From: Enterobacteriaceae bacterium UBA7338
GTDB lineage: Bacteria > Pseudomonadota > Gammaproteobacteria > Enterobacterales > Enterobacteriaceae
Direction of reading: 5' to 3'
DNA: 64,000 nt
NCBI GenBank assembly: GCA_002480085.1
Contig: DKPJ01000008.1
Location: 298,617-362,616 of the forward strand
Position 1 is the stretch's first letter. Each line of letters begins with the position of its first letter. Shown here in pieces: positions 32,942-41,588 of the stretch. Under the pieces are notes generated by a model. It had not been told where the DNA came from. It searched no databases and saw nothing but the letters and a program-made list of their open reading frames with translations. The translations under genes and the position numbers were made by a program.

Positions 32942-34552
32942 ATGAAAAAAATTGCAATCATCGGCGCAGGGCCGACGGGTATCTATACCTTTTTCTCCCT
33001 GCTCAAAAACAGCACACCGCTCTCTATTTCTATCTATGAGCAGTCCAGCGAGGCGGGCGTGGGCATGCCCTACAGCAGCGAAGAGAACTCCAGAATGATG
33101 CTGGCCAATATCGCCAGCATTGAGATCCCGCCCATCTTTTTGACCTACATCGACTGGCTGCGCAGCCTGAGCGAAGAGCACCTCGCACGCTATGGCGTGC
33201 AGGCGTCATCCCTGCATGTCCGCCAGTTCCTGCCGCGTATTCTGCTCGGCGAGTACTTTCGCGCCCAGTTTCTGGCATTGGTGGTGCAGGCGAGACAGCT
33301 CGGCTTTGACATAGAGGTGCACGAGTCCAGTCAGGTGACCGATATTGAGGCCACGCCGGAGGGCGTTCGTCTGTGGACAGAGAATACGCTGGCTGCGGAG
33401 CGGTTCGATCTTGCGGTCGTTGCCACCGGACACGTCTGGCCGGAAGAGAGCAGCGCGACCCGCACCTATTTCCCCAGCCCCTGGTCGGGGCTGATGGAGG
33501 CCCATATTCCGGCCTGCAAAGTGGGCATTATGGGGACCTCCCTGAGCGGCATCGACGCGGCGATGGCGGTGGCGATTCAACACGGCACCTTCTTTGAGAC
33601 CGAGGATAAGCGCCTGCACTTCACTCTCGAAGACGACAGCAAAGCCCTGCAGATGGTGCTGATGTCACGCTCGGGTATTCTGCCGGAAGCGGACTTCTAC
33701 TGCCCTATCCCCTACGAGCCGTTATCTGTAGTGACGGAGCGCGCGATTGAGAATGAGATCGCCGCCGGGTCGGAGGGTCTGCTCGACCGCGTCTTTGCGC
33801 TGATGGTCAACGAGCTGGAGCTGGCGGATCCGCTCTGGAGCAAGCAAATTGCCCTCAGCACGCTGGATGCCGACAGCTTTTTCGCGGCCTGGTTTGCCGA
33901 TCGGAAAAAACAGGATCCCTTCCGCTGGGCAGAAGCCAACCTGGATGAGGTTGAGCGCAACAAGCGTGACAGGCGCACGGTGCCCTGGCGCTACACTATC
34001 CTGCGGCTGCATGAGGCTATCCAACCTATTGTCCCGTGGCTTAACGAACAGGACAGCGAGCGGTTCAAGGTCGGTCTCGCCCGCATCTTTATCGATAACT
34101 ATGCCGCCGTGCCCTCTCAGTCCATTCGTCGGCTGCTGGCCCTGCGTGAAGCCGGGATCCTTAACGTTCTCGCGCTCGGTCCGAACTACGAGATGGAGAT
34201 CGGCGAGAAGCAGACGACAATCTTCGCCGAGGGCGAGCGGTATCGGTACGATCTGTTTATTGATGCACGCGGACAAAAGCCGCTAAAGACGGAAGATCTG
34301 CCCTTCCCGACGCTGCGCAAGCAGCTCGCCGCCAGCGGGGAGGAGATCCCTACGGTGGGCGATGACTACACGCTCCAGGAGCCAGCTAGCGTTCGCGGGC
34401 GCATCGCCTTTGGCGCAATTCCCTACCTGATGCACGACCAGCCGTTTGTTCAGGGCATCACCGCCTGCGCAGAGATCGGTGCGGCCATCGCCAGGGCAGT
34501 CGCGCAGCCAGCCACCCGCGCAAGGGGCTGGCTCCAGATGCTGGAGCTGTAG
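32942..34552 (+). CDS. ydhS: YdhS-like FAD/NAD(P)-binding protein
   Basis: 536 aa (E. coli YdhS about 534). An N-terminal Rossmann motif IAIIGAGPTGIYT (residues 4-16) is followed by VGMPYSSEENS, the second nucleotide segment LAVVATGHVWPEE and a GIMGTSLSGIDAAMA glycine-rich loop (about 200-214). The C-terminus RGRIAFGAIPYLMHDQPFV is conserved. It belongs to the NAD_binding_9 family of flavoproteins; substrate and role are unknown. In E. coli ydhS is elsewhere on the map, so its position here is unusual. GTG/TTG starts upstream are ignored because MKKIAIIGAG is the family start. Confidence 0.88.
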   Translation: MKKIAIIGAGPTGIYTFFSLLKNSTPLSISIYEQSSEAGVGMPYSSEENSRMMLANIASIEIPPIFLTYIDWLRSLSEEHLARYGVQASSLHVRQFLPRILLGEYFRAQFLALVVQARQLGFDIEVHESSQVTDIEATPEGVRLWTENTLAAERFDLAVVATGHVWPEESSATRTYFPSPWSGLMEAHIPACKVGIMGTSLSGIDAAMAVAIQHGTFFETEDKRLHFTLEDDSKALQMVLMSRSGILPEADFYCPIPYEPLSVVTERAIENEIAAGSEGLLDRVFALMVNELELADPLWSKQIALSTLDADSFFAAWFADRKKQDPFRWAEANLDEVERNKRDRRTVPWRYTILRLHEAIQPIVPWLNEQDSERFKVGLARIFIDNYAAVPSQSIRRLLALREAGILNVLALGPNYEMEIGEKQTTIFAEGERYRYDLFIDARGQKPLKTEDLPFPTLRKQLAASGEEIPTVGDDYTLQEPASVRGRIAFGAIPYLMHDQPFVQGITACAEIGAAIARAVAQPATRARGWLQMLEL

Positions 34553-34581
34553 CGATTGTTATATATCGGATACAAATAAAA

Positions 34582-34607
34582 GAGCAGAGGGAATCATCCC
34601 TCTGCTC
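34582..34607. terminator. Strong bidirectional terminator
   Basis: GAGCAGAGGGA (34582-34592) and TCCCTCTGCTC (34597-34607) form a perfect 11-bp stem with a 4-nt loop. On the minus strand it is followed by TTTTATTTG, so it should end the PTS operon; in the plus direction it may end ydhS. Confidence 0.85.
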
Positions 34608-34621
34608 CTCTTGACCCTGCT

Positions 34622-35998
34622 TTACTGACCTGCACTCTCTTCCACCGGCACCTTCTTTTTAGCCGTGAAGTTATAGATCACCAGCAGCGCAAAGATGCCG
34701 GTGATGGTCAGGGTGATCATCCCCTTATCCATAAATTGCGCCATATTGCCGAGGATAATCCCCACTACGCCGAAATCGGTATCGGAGAAGGTGGTGTTGG
34801 TCAGCCCAATCGCCCCGAGAACCGGTAGCAGCGCAACAGGCAGGAAGGTAATTAAAACCCCGTGGGCAAACGCCCCGCAGATGGCCCCTCGTTTACCGCC
34901 GGTAGCATTACCGAACACGCCTGCGGTAGCACCGCAGAAGAAGTGCGGTACGACGCCCGGCAGGATCAGGACCCAGTGCAGCTGACCGAGGATGAACAGC
35001 CCTACCAGCCCGCCGATGAAGCTGGAGATAAACCCGACCAGCACCGCGTTTGGTGCGTAAGGGAAGACAATCGGGCAGTCCAGCGCGGGTACGGCGTTCG
35101 GCACCAGCTTCTCAGAAAAACCGGTAAAGGCCGGAACGATCTCCGCGAGGATCAAGCGCACGCCCTGCAGGATAATAAACACGCCCGCCGCAAAGGTAAT
35201 CGCTTGGATAAACGAGTAGACCAGATAGTTTTGACCGCCGCTGAAGTTTGCCTCTACATACTCTTTACCCGCCGATACCGACAGGATGAGGTAGATAACC
35301 ATCATGGTCAGGGAAATAGAGATGGTGCTGTCACGCAGAAAACTGAGGTTTTTCGGCATGTTCATCTCTTCGGTGGATTTAGACCCCTTACCCACCAGGG
35401 TACCGATCCAGCCAGAGAGAACGTAGCCAATCGTGCCCGTATGCGCTAAAGCGACCTGATCGCCGCCGACGATTTTACGCATATAGGGCTGAGCCAGCGC
35501 CGGGAACGCCGCCATTAAAATACCCAGCGCTAACGACCCGGTATAGATAAGCTGAACACCTTCAAAACCGGCTACCGAGAGGATAATCGCTACCATGCAG
35601 GCCATGTAGAAGGTGACGTGCCCTGACAGATAGATATATTTCAGTCGGGTAAACCTGGCGACCACAATATTTGCCACCATACCGAATGCCATAATTAGCG
35701 TGGTCGGCGCACCGTACTTGGCGAGGGCAATAGAGACCATCGCTTCGTTGTTCGGGATGATCCCCTGCACATCGAACGCTTCTTTAAAAATATCGCCCAG
35801 CGGGGTTAATGAGCTGACCAGAACAGAGGCACCGCCGGCCAGGACTAAGAAGCCAAGAATGGTTTTTACGGTTCCCTTAATCACATCCGGGAAAGGCTTT
35901 TTTTGTGCCACAAGCCCGAACAGCGCCACCAGCCCAACAAGGATGGAGGGCACCTTCAGCACATCGACGACAAACTGCAAAAGGTTTTGAATAAACAT
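34622..35998 (-). CDS. PTS ascorbate-family EIIC permease (UlaA/SgaT-like)
   Basis: 458 aa, almost wholly hydrophobic with about 10-11 membrane helices. The family segments LVSSLTPLGDIFKEAFDVQG, GMVANIVVARFTRLKYI, HVTFYMACM, VPHFFCGATAGVFGNATGG and GAFAHGVLITFLP identify the L-ascorbate/Gat-type superfamily permease. It moves the sugar acid through the membrane while EIIB phosphorylates it. Last gene of the EIIA-EIIB-EIIC operon. No ulaDEF-like catabolic enzyme is near, so the substrate cannot be assigned. A strong terminator follows. Confidence 0.9.
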   Translation of the reverse strand: MFIQNLLQFVVDVLKVPSILVGLVALFGLVAQKKPFPDVIKGTVKTILGFLVLAGGASVLVSSLTPLGDIFKEAFDVQGIIPNNEAMVSIALAKYGAPTTLIMAFGMVANIVVARFTRLKYIYLSGHVTFYMACMVAIILSVAGFEGVQLIYTGSLALGILMAAFPALAQPYMRKIVGGDQVALAHTGTIGYVLSGWIGTLVGKGSKSTEEMNMPKNLSFLRDSTISISLTMMVIYLILSVSAGKEYVEANFSGGQNYLVYSFIQAITFAAGVFIILQGVRLILAEIVPAFTGFSEKLVPNAVPALDCPIVFPYAPNAVLVGFISSFIGGLVGLFILGQLHWVLILPGVVPHFFCGATAGVFGNATGGKRGAICGAFAHGVLITFLPVALLPVLGAIGLTNTTFSDTDFGVVGIILGNMAQFMDKGMITLTITGIFALLVIYNFTAKKKVPVEESAGQ

Positions 35999-36030
35999 AT
36001 TAACCTCTACGGGAAGATGTTCATCTCGGA

Positions 36031-36309
36031 TTACGCGTTATTTTTCTCAAAATACTCGCGTATTTTTTGTTCGATCTCTTTCAGATCGATAATGTTATTG
36101 ATGATGATAATCTTGTCCTCTGGCAGGTTAGCGCTATAGGCAATATCCTTCGCCATCACAAAAACGTCAGCTACGTCAGGCGTTACCGACCCCAGGTCGG
36201 AGTGCTCGACCTCGGCTACAATATTGAGGTTTTTCAGCACTTTTTTGATGTTCATCTCCATCATGAAGCTGCTGCCCAGACCTGAACCACACACCGCCAT
36301 CATTTTCAT
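36031..36309 (-). CDS. PTS ascorbate-family EIIB component
   Basis: 92 aa, beginning MKMMAVCGSGLGSSFMMEMN. Cys7 in the CGSGLGSS phosphate loop is the phosphorylation site. The remainder fits the small alpha/beta EIIB fold of the lactose/ascorbate class (DVFVMAKDIAYS). It takes phosphate from EIIA and gives it to the incoming substrate at EIIC. It lies 33 bp after EIIA and 32 bp before EIIC, so the three are one transcription unit. Confidence 0.92.
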   Translation of the reverse strand: MKMMAVCGSGLGSSFMMEMNIKKVLKNLNIVAEVEHSDLGSVTPDVADVFVMAKDIAYSANLPEDKIIIINNIIDLKEIEQKIREYFEKNNA

Positions 36310-36342
36310 AACTCACCTCATTAATCGTTGATCACTGTTCGT

Positions 36343-36807
36343 CTACTGGGCGATACCGTTATCGGCCAGTAAAATTGCATTCAGTTCTTCTCTGCTGCGG
36401 GCGTTGAAGACCTTTTCCATCTCGTCTTCATCAGAGAGCAGCTCAGCCAGCTGAGAGATCATCTCTATGTGGCTGTTGCTGTCCGGCGCGGCAAACATGA
36501 AAACCGTGTCTACCGGATCGTTCTCATCAGCATTAAACACCACGGGTTCAGCCAGCTTTACCACCGATAAGCCCAGCGCCTTAGCGCCCTCTTCCGGACG
36601 GGCGTGGGGCATGGCAATCCGCGGGGCGATAACGAAGTAAGGCCCGATCTCCTCTTTCTGGCGGATAATCGCCTCGATATAGTTTTGTGATATGGTCCCC
36701 TCGTTGAGGAGAGGAGTCCCGGCAATCTGAATGGCCTCTTTCCAGTCCGCGACGCGCTCAACGTACTGAACTTTTTCGTTATTTAACCACTTTGCCAGAT
36801 GCGACAT
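36343..36807 (-). CDS. PTS EIIA component (fructose/mannitol/ascorbate type)
   Basis: 154 aa EIIA-2 domain. The phosphorylated histidine is H68 in IAMPHARPEEG, and VDTVFMFAAPDSNSHIEMIS matches the C-terminal half of the fold. It receives phosphate from HPr. First gene of the operon; CGGAGAG lies six bases before the ATG. The 281-bp gap to the divergent GntR gene holds repeated GTATAG motifs that may be its operator. Confidence 0.92.
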   Translation of the reverse strand: MSHLAKWLNNEKVQYVERVADWKEAIQIAGTPLLNEGTISQNYIEAIIRQKEEIGPYFVIAPRIAMPHARPEEGAKALGLSVVKLAEPVVFNADENDPVDTVFMFAAPDSNSHIEMISQLAELLSDEDEMEKVFNARSREELNAILLADNGIAQ

Positions 36808-36861
36808 GTTTTTCTCTCCGATCTAAAAAAACGCGTTTCTCTGTTTCAGGCTGCTTGATAC

Positions 36862-37044
36862 GTATAGACATCTTTAAGATGTATAGTCATCTAGATAGTG
36901 GACTGGGATCTGGGCAGATACAATATGTAACGGTCACATTGCGGCGAACTCGCGGGATTTGGATGCAAATCCGTTAAGCCGATCACATCTCTACATCACT
37001 CAAGTGGTGCTAAGCGAAGAATATCAGGCATACATGTATAGACA
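36862..37044. promoter_or_regulatory. GTATAGAC repeats between the PTS operon and its GntR regulator
   Basis: GTATAGACA occurs at 36862-36870 and 37036-37044, and GTATAGTCA at 36881-36889. The copy at 37035-37044, TGTATAGACA, is close to the palindrome TGTMTAKACA seen for HutC-type GntR proteins. The first two copies flank ATCTTTAAGAT, itself palindromic. These are likely operators of the divergent regulator. Confidence 0.5.
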
Positions 37045-37088
37045 GGCTCAGGGGAGCGACTCTTTCACACTTATCGGGAAGAAAATCG

Positions 37089-37823
37089 ATGGTCGATGGC
37101 ATTACAGAGAAGCAGAGAGAGGTAGTCGATTACATCCTGAAGAAAATTAAGGATGACGGCCTGCTGCCCGGCGATAAGCTGGATACTGAAATTGCTATTG
37201 CCAAAAATATCGGCATTACCCGCGCTACCGTTCGCGAAGCCACGCGCATTTTAATAGAGCAACAGCGCATTTATCGGGTAAAAGGCTCGGGTCTGTATGT
37301 AGGGTCAATTGGCGTAAGCAACCACTCCGGACGGTTTCATGCTCTTTCCCCCTTTGATTATCAGGCCCAGAAGCACGGCTATAAGGGCGTGCGCAAAGTT
37401 ATCTCTGCCAGCATTATCCGCGTTCCCTCCCCTGATATGGCCCAGGCGTTACGTATTAAGAACAGCGACAAGGTCTATAAAATCTTACGCCTGATGTGCT
37501 TCGATGATATCCCCGTTGCGCTGGAGCATAGCCACCTGCCGGTGAGCATGTTTAGCACCATGGAGTTCAGCAGGCTGGAGATCTCGAAATTTTCCTATAT
37601 CGAACAGATTACCGGTAAGAAGATCCAGCGCAGGGACCAGAACCTGGCGGCGATCAATTTGGCTGACCCGGATATTCTGGCGTTGTTGCAATTAAAAGAA
37701 AATGATGCGGTTATCGAGCTTACGGAGACGGTGTATCTGGATGATGGGACGCCCTGCGAGGTGAATATCGCGATAATTAATACACGGATTTTCCCGCTGC
37801 GGCAGGATTCGCGACGGCCTTGA
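37089..37823 (+). CDS. GntR/HutC-family regulator of the PTS operon
   Basis: 244 aa. The N-terminal winged helix (about 8-75) contains LLPGDKLDTEIAIAKNIGIT and TVREATRILIEQ. The C-terminal UTRA effector domain (about 95-240) contains KIQRRDQNLAAINLADPDIL, a region that often binds sugar phosphates. Divergent from EIIA, it is inferred to repress the PTS operon and be relieved by the imported phosphorylated substrate. GGGAAG precedes the ATG. Confidence 0.88.
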   Translation: MVDGITEKQREVVDYILKKIKDDGLLPGDKLDTEIAIAKNIGITRATVREATRILIEQQRIYRVKGSGLYVGSIGVSNHSGRFHALSPFDYQAQKHGYKGVRKVISASIIRVPSPDMAQALRIKNSDKVYKILRLMCFDDIPVALEHSHLPVSMFSTMEFSRLEISKFSYIEQITGKKIQRRDQNLAAINLADPDILALLQLKENDAVIELTETVYLDDGTPCEVNIAIINTRIFPLRQDSRRP

Positions 37824-37869
37824 GTAGATAGAGACCTGTAGAGTTTCAATTCCGTTAGCGTCTTCTTAA

Positions 37870-37889
37870 AAGGCCGCCTACGCGGCCTT
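37870..37889. terminator. Bidirectional hairpin terminator
   Basis: AAGGCCGC and GCGGCCTT form a perfect 8-bp stem around CTAC. On the minus strand it is followed by TTTTAAG, placing it 6 bp after the small AT-rich ORF; it can also end the gntR transcript. Confidence 0.75.
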
Positions 37890-37894
37890 ATCAA

Positions 37895-38182
37895 TTAAAA
37901 CTCAGGCAACTGCCCGAGGTTATCCCTTGTTGTTCCATCGGGTACAGTTTTCAAATAAAAAACTCCACCTACAGGATCAATAATTACTCTGGCTCCATGA
38001 TAGTATTGCCCGTCACTCCTCTGTAGTATCGTGATAAATACATCACTTTCATTAAAAATCCTGTTTACAACGTCTTGCCTTCTAAATTCAACGGAAGCGC
38101 CTCCCCCCTGAGAAACTCTAAGCATGTCAATATGGGAATGATTCGAATTATATCGCACAGCATATACATAATAAGTTGACAT
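37895..38182 (-). CDS. Small protein of unknown function, DUF3892-like
   Basis: 95 aa, beginning MSTYYVYAVRYNSNHSHIDM. The pattern of an AVRYN/HID strand start, a middle VVNRIF segment and the end FYLKTVPDGTTRDNLGQLPEF resembles DUF3892 proteins (YLRT...DNL..LP), though the match is from memory. No signal peptide or membrane helix. Base composition is clearly more AT-rich than the flanks, and it lies next to the 3' side of thrW, so transfer is likely. Shine-Dalgarno is weak. Function unknown. Confidence 0.6.
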   Translation of the reverse strand: MSTYYVYAVRYNSNHSHIDMLRVSQGGGASVEFRRQDVVNRIFNESDVFITILQRSDGQYYHGARVIIDPVGGVFYLKTVPDGTTRDNLGQLPEF

Positions 38183-38502
38183 ATATAAAACTTGATAATT
38201 GGCAGCAATATTACTGCCTTAACTTTATAACCCCTGAACAATAAAATGGCGCAATAAATCTTGTTCAAAAAAGGCATAGCTTACGAAATTACATTAAATA
38301 TTTTCACATTACAAAACATGCAGGAATTTAATATTTATTAATATAATTCTTGTAATCACAGTTAAAAACCCGACATTCCTTAACAAATTATTTACAAAAT
38401 AGCGCAAGAGGAGATAAGAACACGGAAAAATCAAAATGACACAAATATGTCTCAAGAGAGAAACGGGATTTAGACAAAAAGTAGATAAGTGATTGACTGG
38501 AA
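38183..38502. other. AT-rich gene-free segment downstream of thrW
   Basis: About 320 bp, strongly AT-rich, between the small DUF3892-like ORF and the thrW 3' end. It probably carries the promoter of the small ORF. I see no integrase, no repeat of the tRNA 3' end and no convincing ORF; it looks like what is left of a horizontally acquired insert. Confidence 0.5.
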
Positions 38503-38578
38503 TGGTGCCGATAATAGGAGTCGAACCTACGACCTTCGCATTACGAATGCGCTGCTCTACCAACTGAGCTATATCGGC
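38503..38578 (-). tRNA. thrW: tRNA-Thr (anticodon CGU)
   Basis: 76-nt cloverleaf on the minus strand: acceptor GCCGATA pairs with TATCGGC, D-arm GCTC/GAGC, anticodon stem GCGCA.../...TGCG-, loop with CGT, T-arm GTAGGTTCGACTCCTAT-type, and encoded CCA. It matches E. coli thrW, the tRNA beside proA that serves as integration site for several phages and islands. Confidence 0.97.
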
Positions 38579-38864
38579 TTATCCGGGCGCGTCACGAGCG
38601 TGACTACGGTATGCAAGGTTAAGAAAAAGCGTCCGCCTCGTCAACTCCCCTCGCGTTTAGTTGTTGTTTTTTACAGCACAACCTTGCCAATTCAGCACGA
38701 AAAGTATGGTCATTACCCTATCCATTCCCCTTCTGGTTGCGTCTACTCTCACACCAAGCAACATTTTTTTAACACTAGACTATCATGCCCTCTTTTTCTT
38801 TCAAATTCAGCTACCTTGATTGTTACACGACCGCGCTCAAGCCCCGCCAAAACAGGCCGATGAT

Positions 38865-41543
38865 ATGATAGACCAGCTACCAGATGGACTGGATAGAGTG
38901 GATAAACTAATGCAAAAATTCGCAGTCACCGATGACCTGTCCAGCCCTGACCTGGAGCATAAAAGTACCGCAACCTTTATCAAACGCGCTCTGCTGCTGA
39001 TGGTCTCGCTCCTGACGGCGCTGTTTGTTATCGCCATTGTCGCGCTGCTGATCATCGTGCGGAATATTAATCAGGATGCCGACAGGCAGAGCGCGATGCT
39101 GCTGGATAAGGCGATCCATAACCGGGTAGATACGCTTACCACGCACATCAAAGACTACGCCTGGTGGGGTGAGGCCTACAGCCATCTGCACCCTAACGTA
39201 GACACCGACTGGGCCTATACCCGCCAGAATATGGGCGCGACGCTCTGGCGTGATTTTACCTACGAAGGGGTGTTTGTGCTGGATGGTAACGGCCAGACCC
39301 GGTACAGCGTCATCAATGGCCAGCTGGTTACCCGTTCGCTCACTGAATGGTTGGGAGAGAACCCGCTTCCCAAACTGCTCCAGGCGATCGATAAACCGGA
39401 CGCGATGCCGGTAGCCAATACGGTAGTGATGCAGGCCGGGCATCCGGCGCTGGTGGCGGCCGCACGCATCACTACCGGCGACGACTCACAGCTCGTCTCC
39501 CTCCCCGGCCCGGCTTCTACCCTGGTGTTTATCGACGTGTTGGATGACAAAAAGCTGGTCGCGCTGGGTGAAGAGTACGGCATTACGCAGGCGCGCGTGC
39601 AGCGAAAGGGTGCCCCGAAGCTGGCAGGACGGCGCGGGATAGCCACGCTGCCCGTTGATGGCCATCAGATAACCTTCGAGTGGAAAAGTGAAGATCCGGG
39701 GCGGGAGCTAATGCACTAAATCCTGCCGCTGCTGATCCTGCTGGCGCTTTCTACCGGCGCTCTCAGCGTGGTTCTGAGTCGCAACGTGCTCAAAAAAGCA
39801 CGTATGTATGATGAAAATACCTTTCTGCTGGCCCAGAGTCGCCATGCCCTTACTGCCAGCGAGCGCCGCTTTCGCGACGTGGCGGAAGCCACCACGGACT
39901 GGATCTGGGAGACGGATACTGACCTGCATTTTACCTGGCTCTCCGATCGTTTTCCGGGCATTACCGGGCACAGTATCTCGGCCTGGCTGGGACGTCCAGT
40001 AACGGCATTTATGGAGGCGGATAACCAGCCGCTGGCGGAGTGGATTAAGCTGCCCGGCCAGACAGGCCATCGTCGCCTGTTGCACTGCCGCTACCTTTCG
40101 GCGATGGGCCACCAGCGCTACTGCCATATCGCCATTAAACCCGTCGTTACACCGGAAGGGATCGTCGGCTACCGGGGCACCGCGACGGATGTCACTCTTG
40201 AGGTAGAGGCGCAGGCGCGGGTAGAGTATCTCTCCCGGCACGATGAGCTGACCGGGCTGCCAAACCGGGTCCGCATGCGCGAGTTCCTTGAGGGCAAGCT
40301 GCAGGCGCTGCCTACGCCGGAGCATCCGCTAGCGATGATGAGCCTCGATCTGGATAAGTTTAAGCCGGTCAATGACCTGTTTGGCCACGGCGCAGGCGAT
40401 GCCGTTCTGCACGAGGTGTCAACAAGGCTGCGGAGCTGCGTACGTGACTACGACCTGGTGGCGCGCCAGGGTGGGGATGAATTTATCCTGATCATCTCTG
40501 ACATCCAGCACCGCAGTGATATCGAACTTCTCTGCAATCGGATCATCGACGAGCTGGCACGTCCCTTTGTAATCAACGGTAATGAGATATTTATCGGTGC
40601 CAGCATCGGTATCGCTATGGCTCCGCAGGATGCGGTAGATGCGGGAGAGCTGCTGCGCTTCTCAGATATCGCGCTCTATAAGGCCAAAAACGCCGGGCGC
40701 AACAGATGGATGTTTTACACTCCTGAGATGGCCGAACAGGTGGTCCAGCGGCGCGAAATGGAAAATAGCCTGCGCGACGCCCTTAAAAAGCAGCAGTTCC
40801 GCCTGGTTTATCAGCCGCGCTACGGCCACAACTCCTCACGTATTATCGCCGTAGAGGCGCTGATCCGCTGGGAGCATCCGGAACTCGGCCTGCTGATGCC
40901 AGAGCAGTTTATCTCCCTGGCCGAGGAGACCGGTCTGATTATCCCCCTCAGCGACTGGGTACTAAAAACGGCCTGTCACGACGCGCAGCAATCCCTGCCC
41001 GGCCTCTCCGTCTCGGTGAATATCTCTGCCGTGGAGTTCCAGTCATGGGGTCTGATCGATCGCGTCAGGGATGCGCTCCAGGCATCGCAGCTCGACCCGG
41101 CCAGGCTGGAGATCGAAATTACCGAAAACGCCACGCTGTGGAACCCTGAAAATAGCCTTGAACTGATGCTGGCGCTAAAAAAGCTGGGGGTGAAGCTGCT
41201 GATGGACGACTTTGGTACGGGCTACTCGTCCCTAAGCTATCTGCGCAACTTCCCCTTTGATGGTATCAAGCTCGATAAATCCTTTATCTCCGATATGCCA
41301 GAGAGCGACAGCGCCAATACCATCGTTGAAAATATTATCGGCCTGGGTAAAGCCTTCTCGCTAAGCATTACGGCAGAGGGGGTTGAAACCGAGGGGCAGC
41401 TGCAGAAGCTGATGATGATGGAGTGTGATGAAACCCAGGGCTACCTGATCGGCAAGCCGCTCAGCCTGACGGCGCTCCGCGAGCAGATGGCCGCGCTGGA
41501 CTCGGCTGCGCAGGAGCGAACAGGCCAGCAGAGCCAGGGATAG
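38865..41543 (+). pseudogene. CHASE4-PAS-GGDEF-EAL gene interrupted by an in-frame TAA
   Basis: One reading frame runs from ATG 38865 to 41543, broken only by TAA at 39717-39719. Before the stop: a membrane helix (about 45-70) and a periplasmic CHASE4 domain (DYAWWGEAYSHLHPNVDTDW). Directly after it, in the same frame, comes the second membrane helix (ILPLLILLALSTGALSVVL), then PAS, GGDEF with intact RQGGDEF and RDYD I-site, and EAL with EALIRW and DDFGTGYSS. There is no frameshift and the downstream part is undamaged. A single C-to-T change (CAA to TAA) would explain it. The second part has a possible GTG start at 39768 but no Shine-Dalgarno. Recent inactivation, readthrough or a sequencing error are possible. 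Confidence 0.85.
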
Positions 41544-41588
41544 CGCGGGCGACGGCGTGCGTCGCCCGCAGACAATCAGGCACGACCA

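Noticed and set aside
36900..36990. CRP site upstream of the PTS operon (TCACA near 36936)
   Set aside because: Only one half site matches TGTGA-N6-TCACA; the other half is too poor.
36959..37150. 63-codon ORF upstream of and overlapping gntR
   Set aside because: No ribosome-binding site and it runs through the operator region and the gntR start in another frame.
37824..38865. Complete integrative element at thrW
   Set aside because: No integrase and no second copy of the tRNA 3' end could be found; only a small AT-rich ORF remains.
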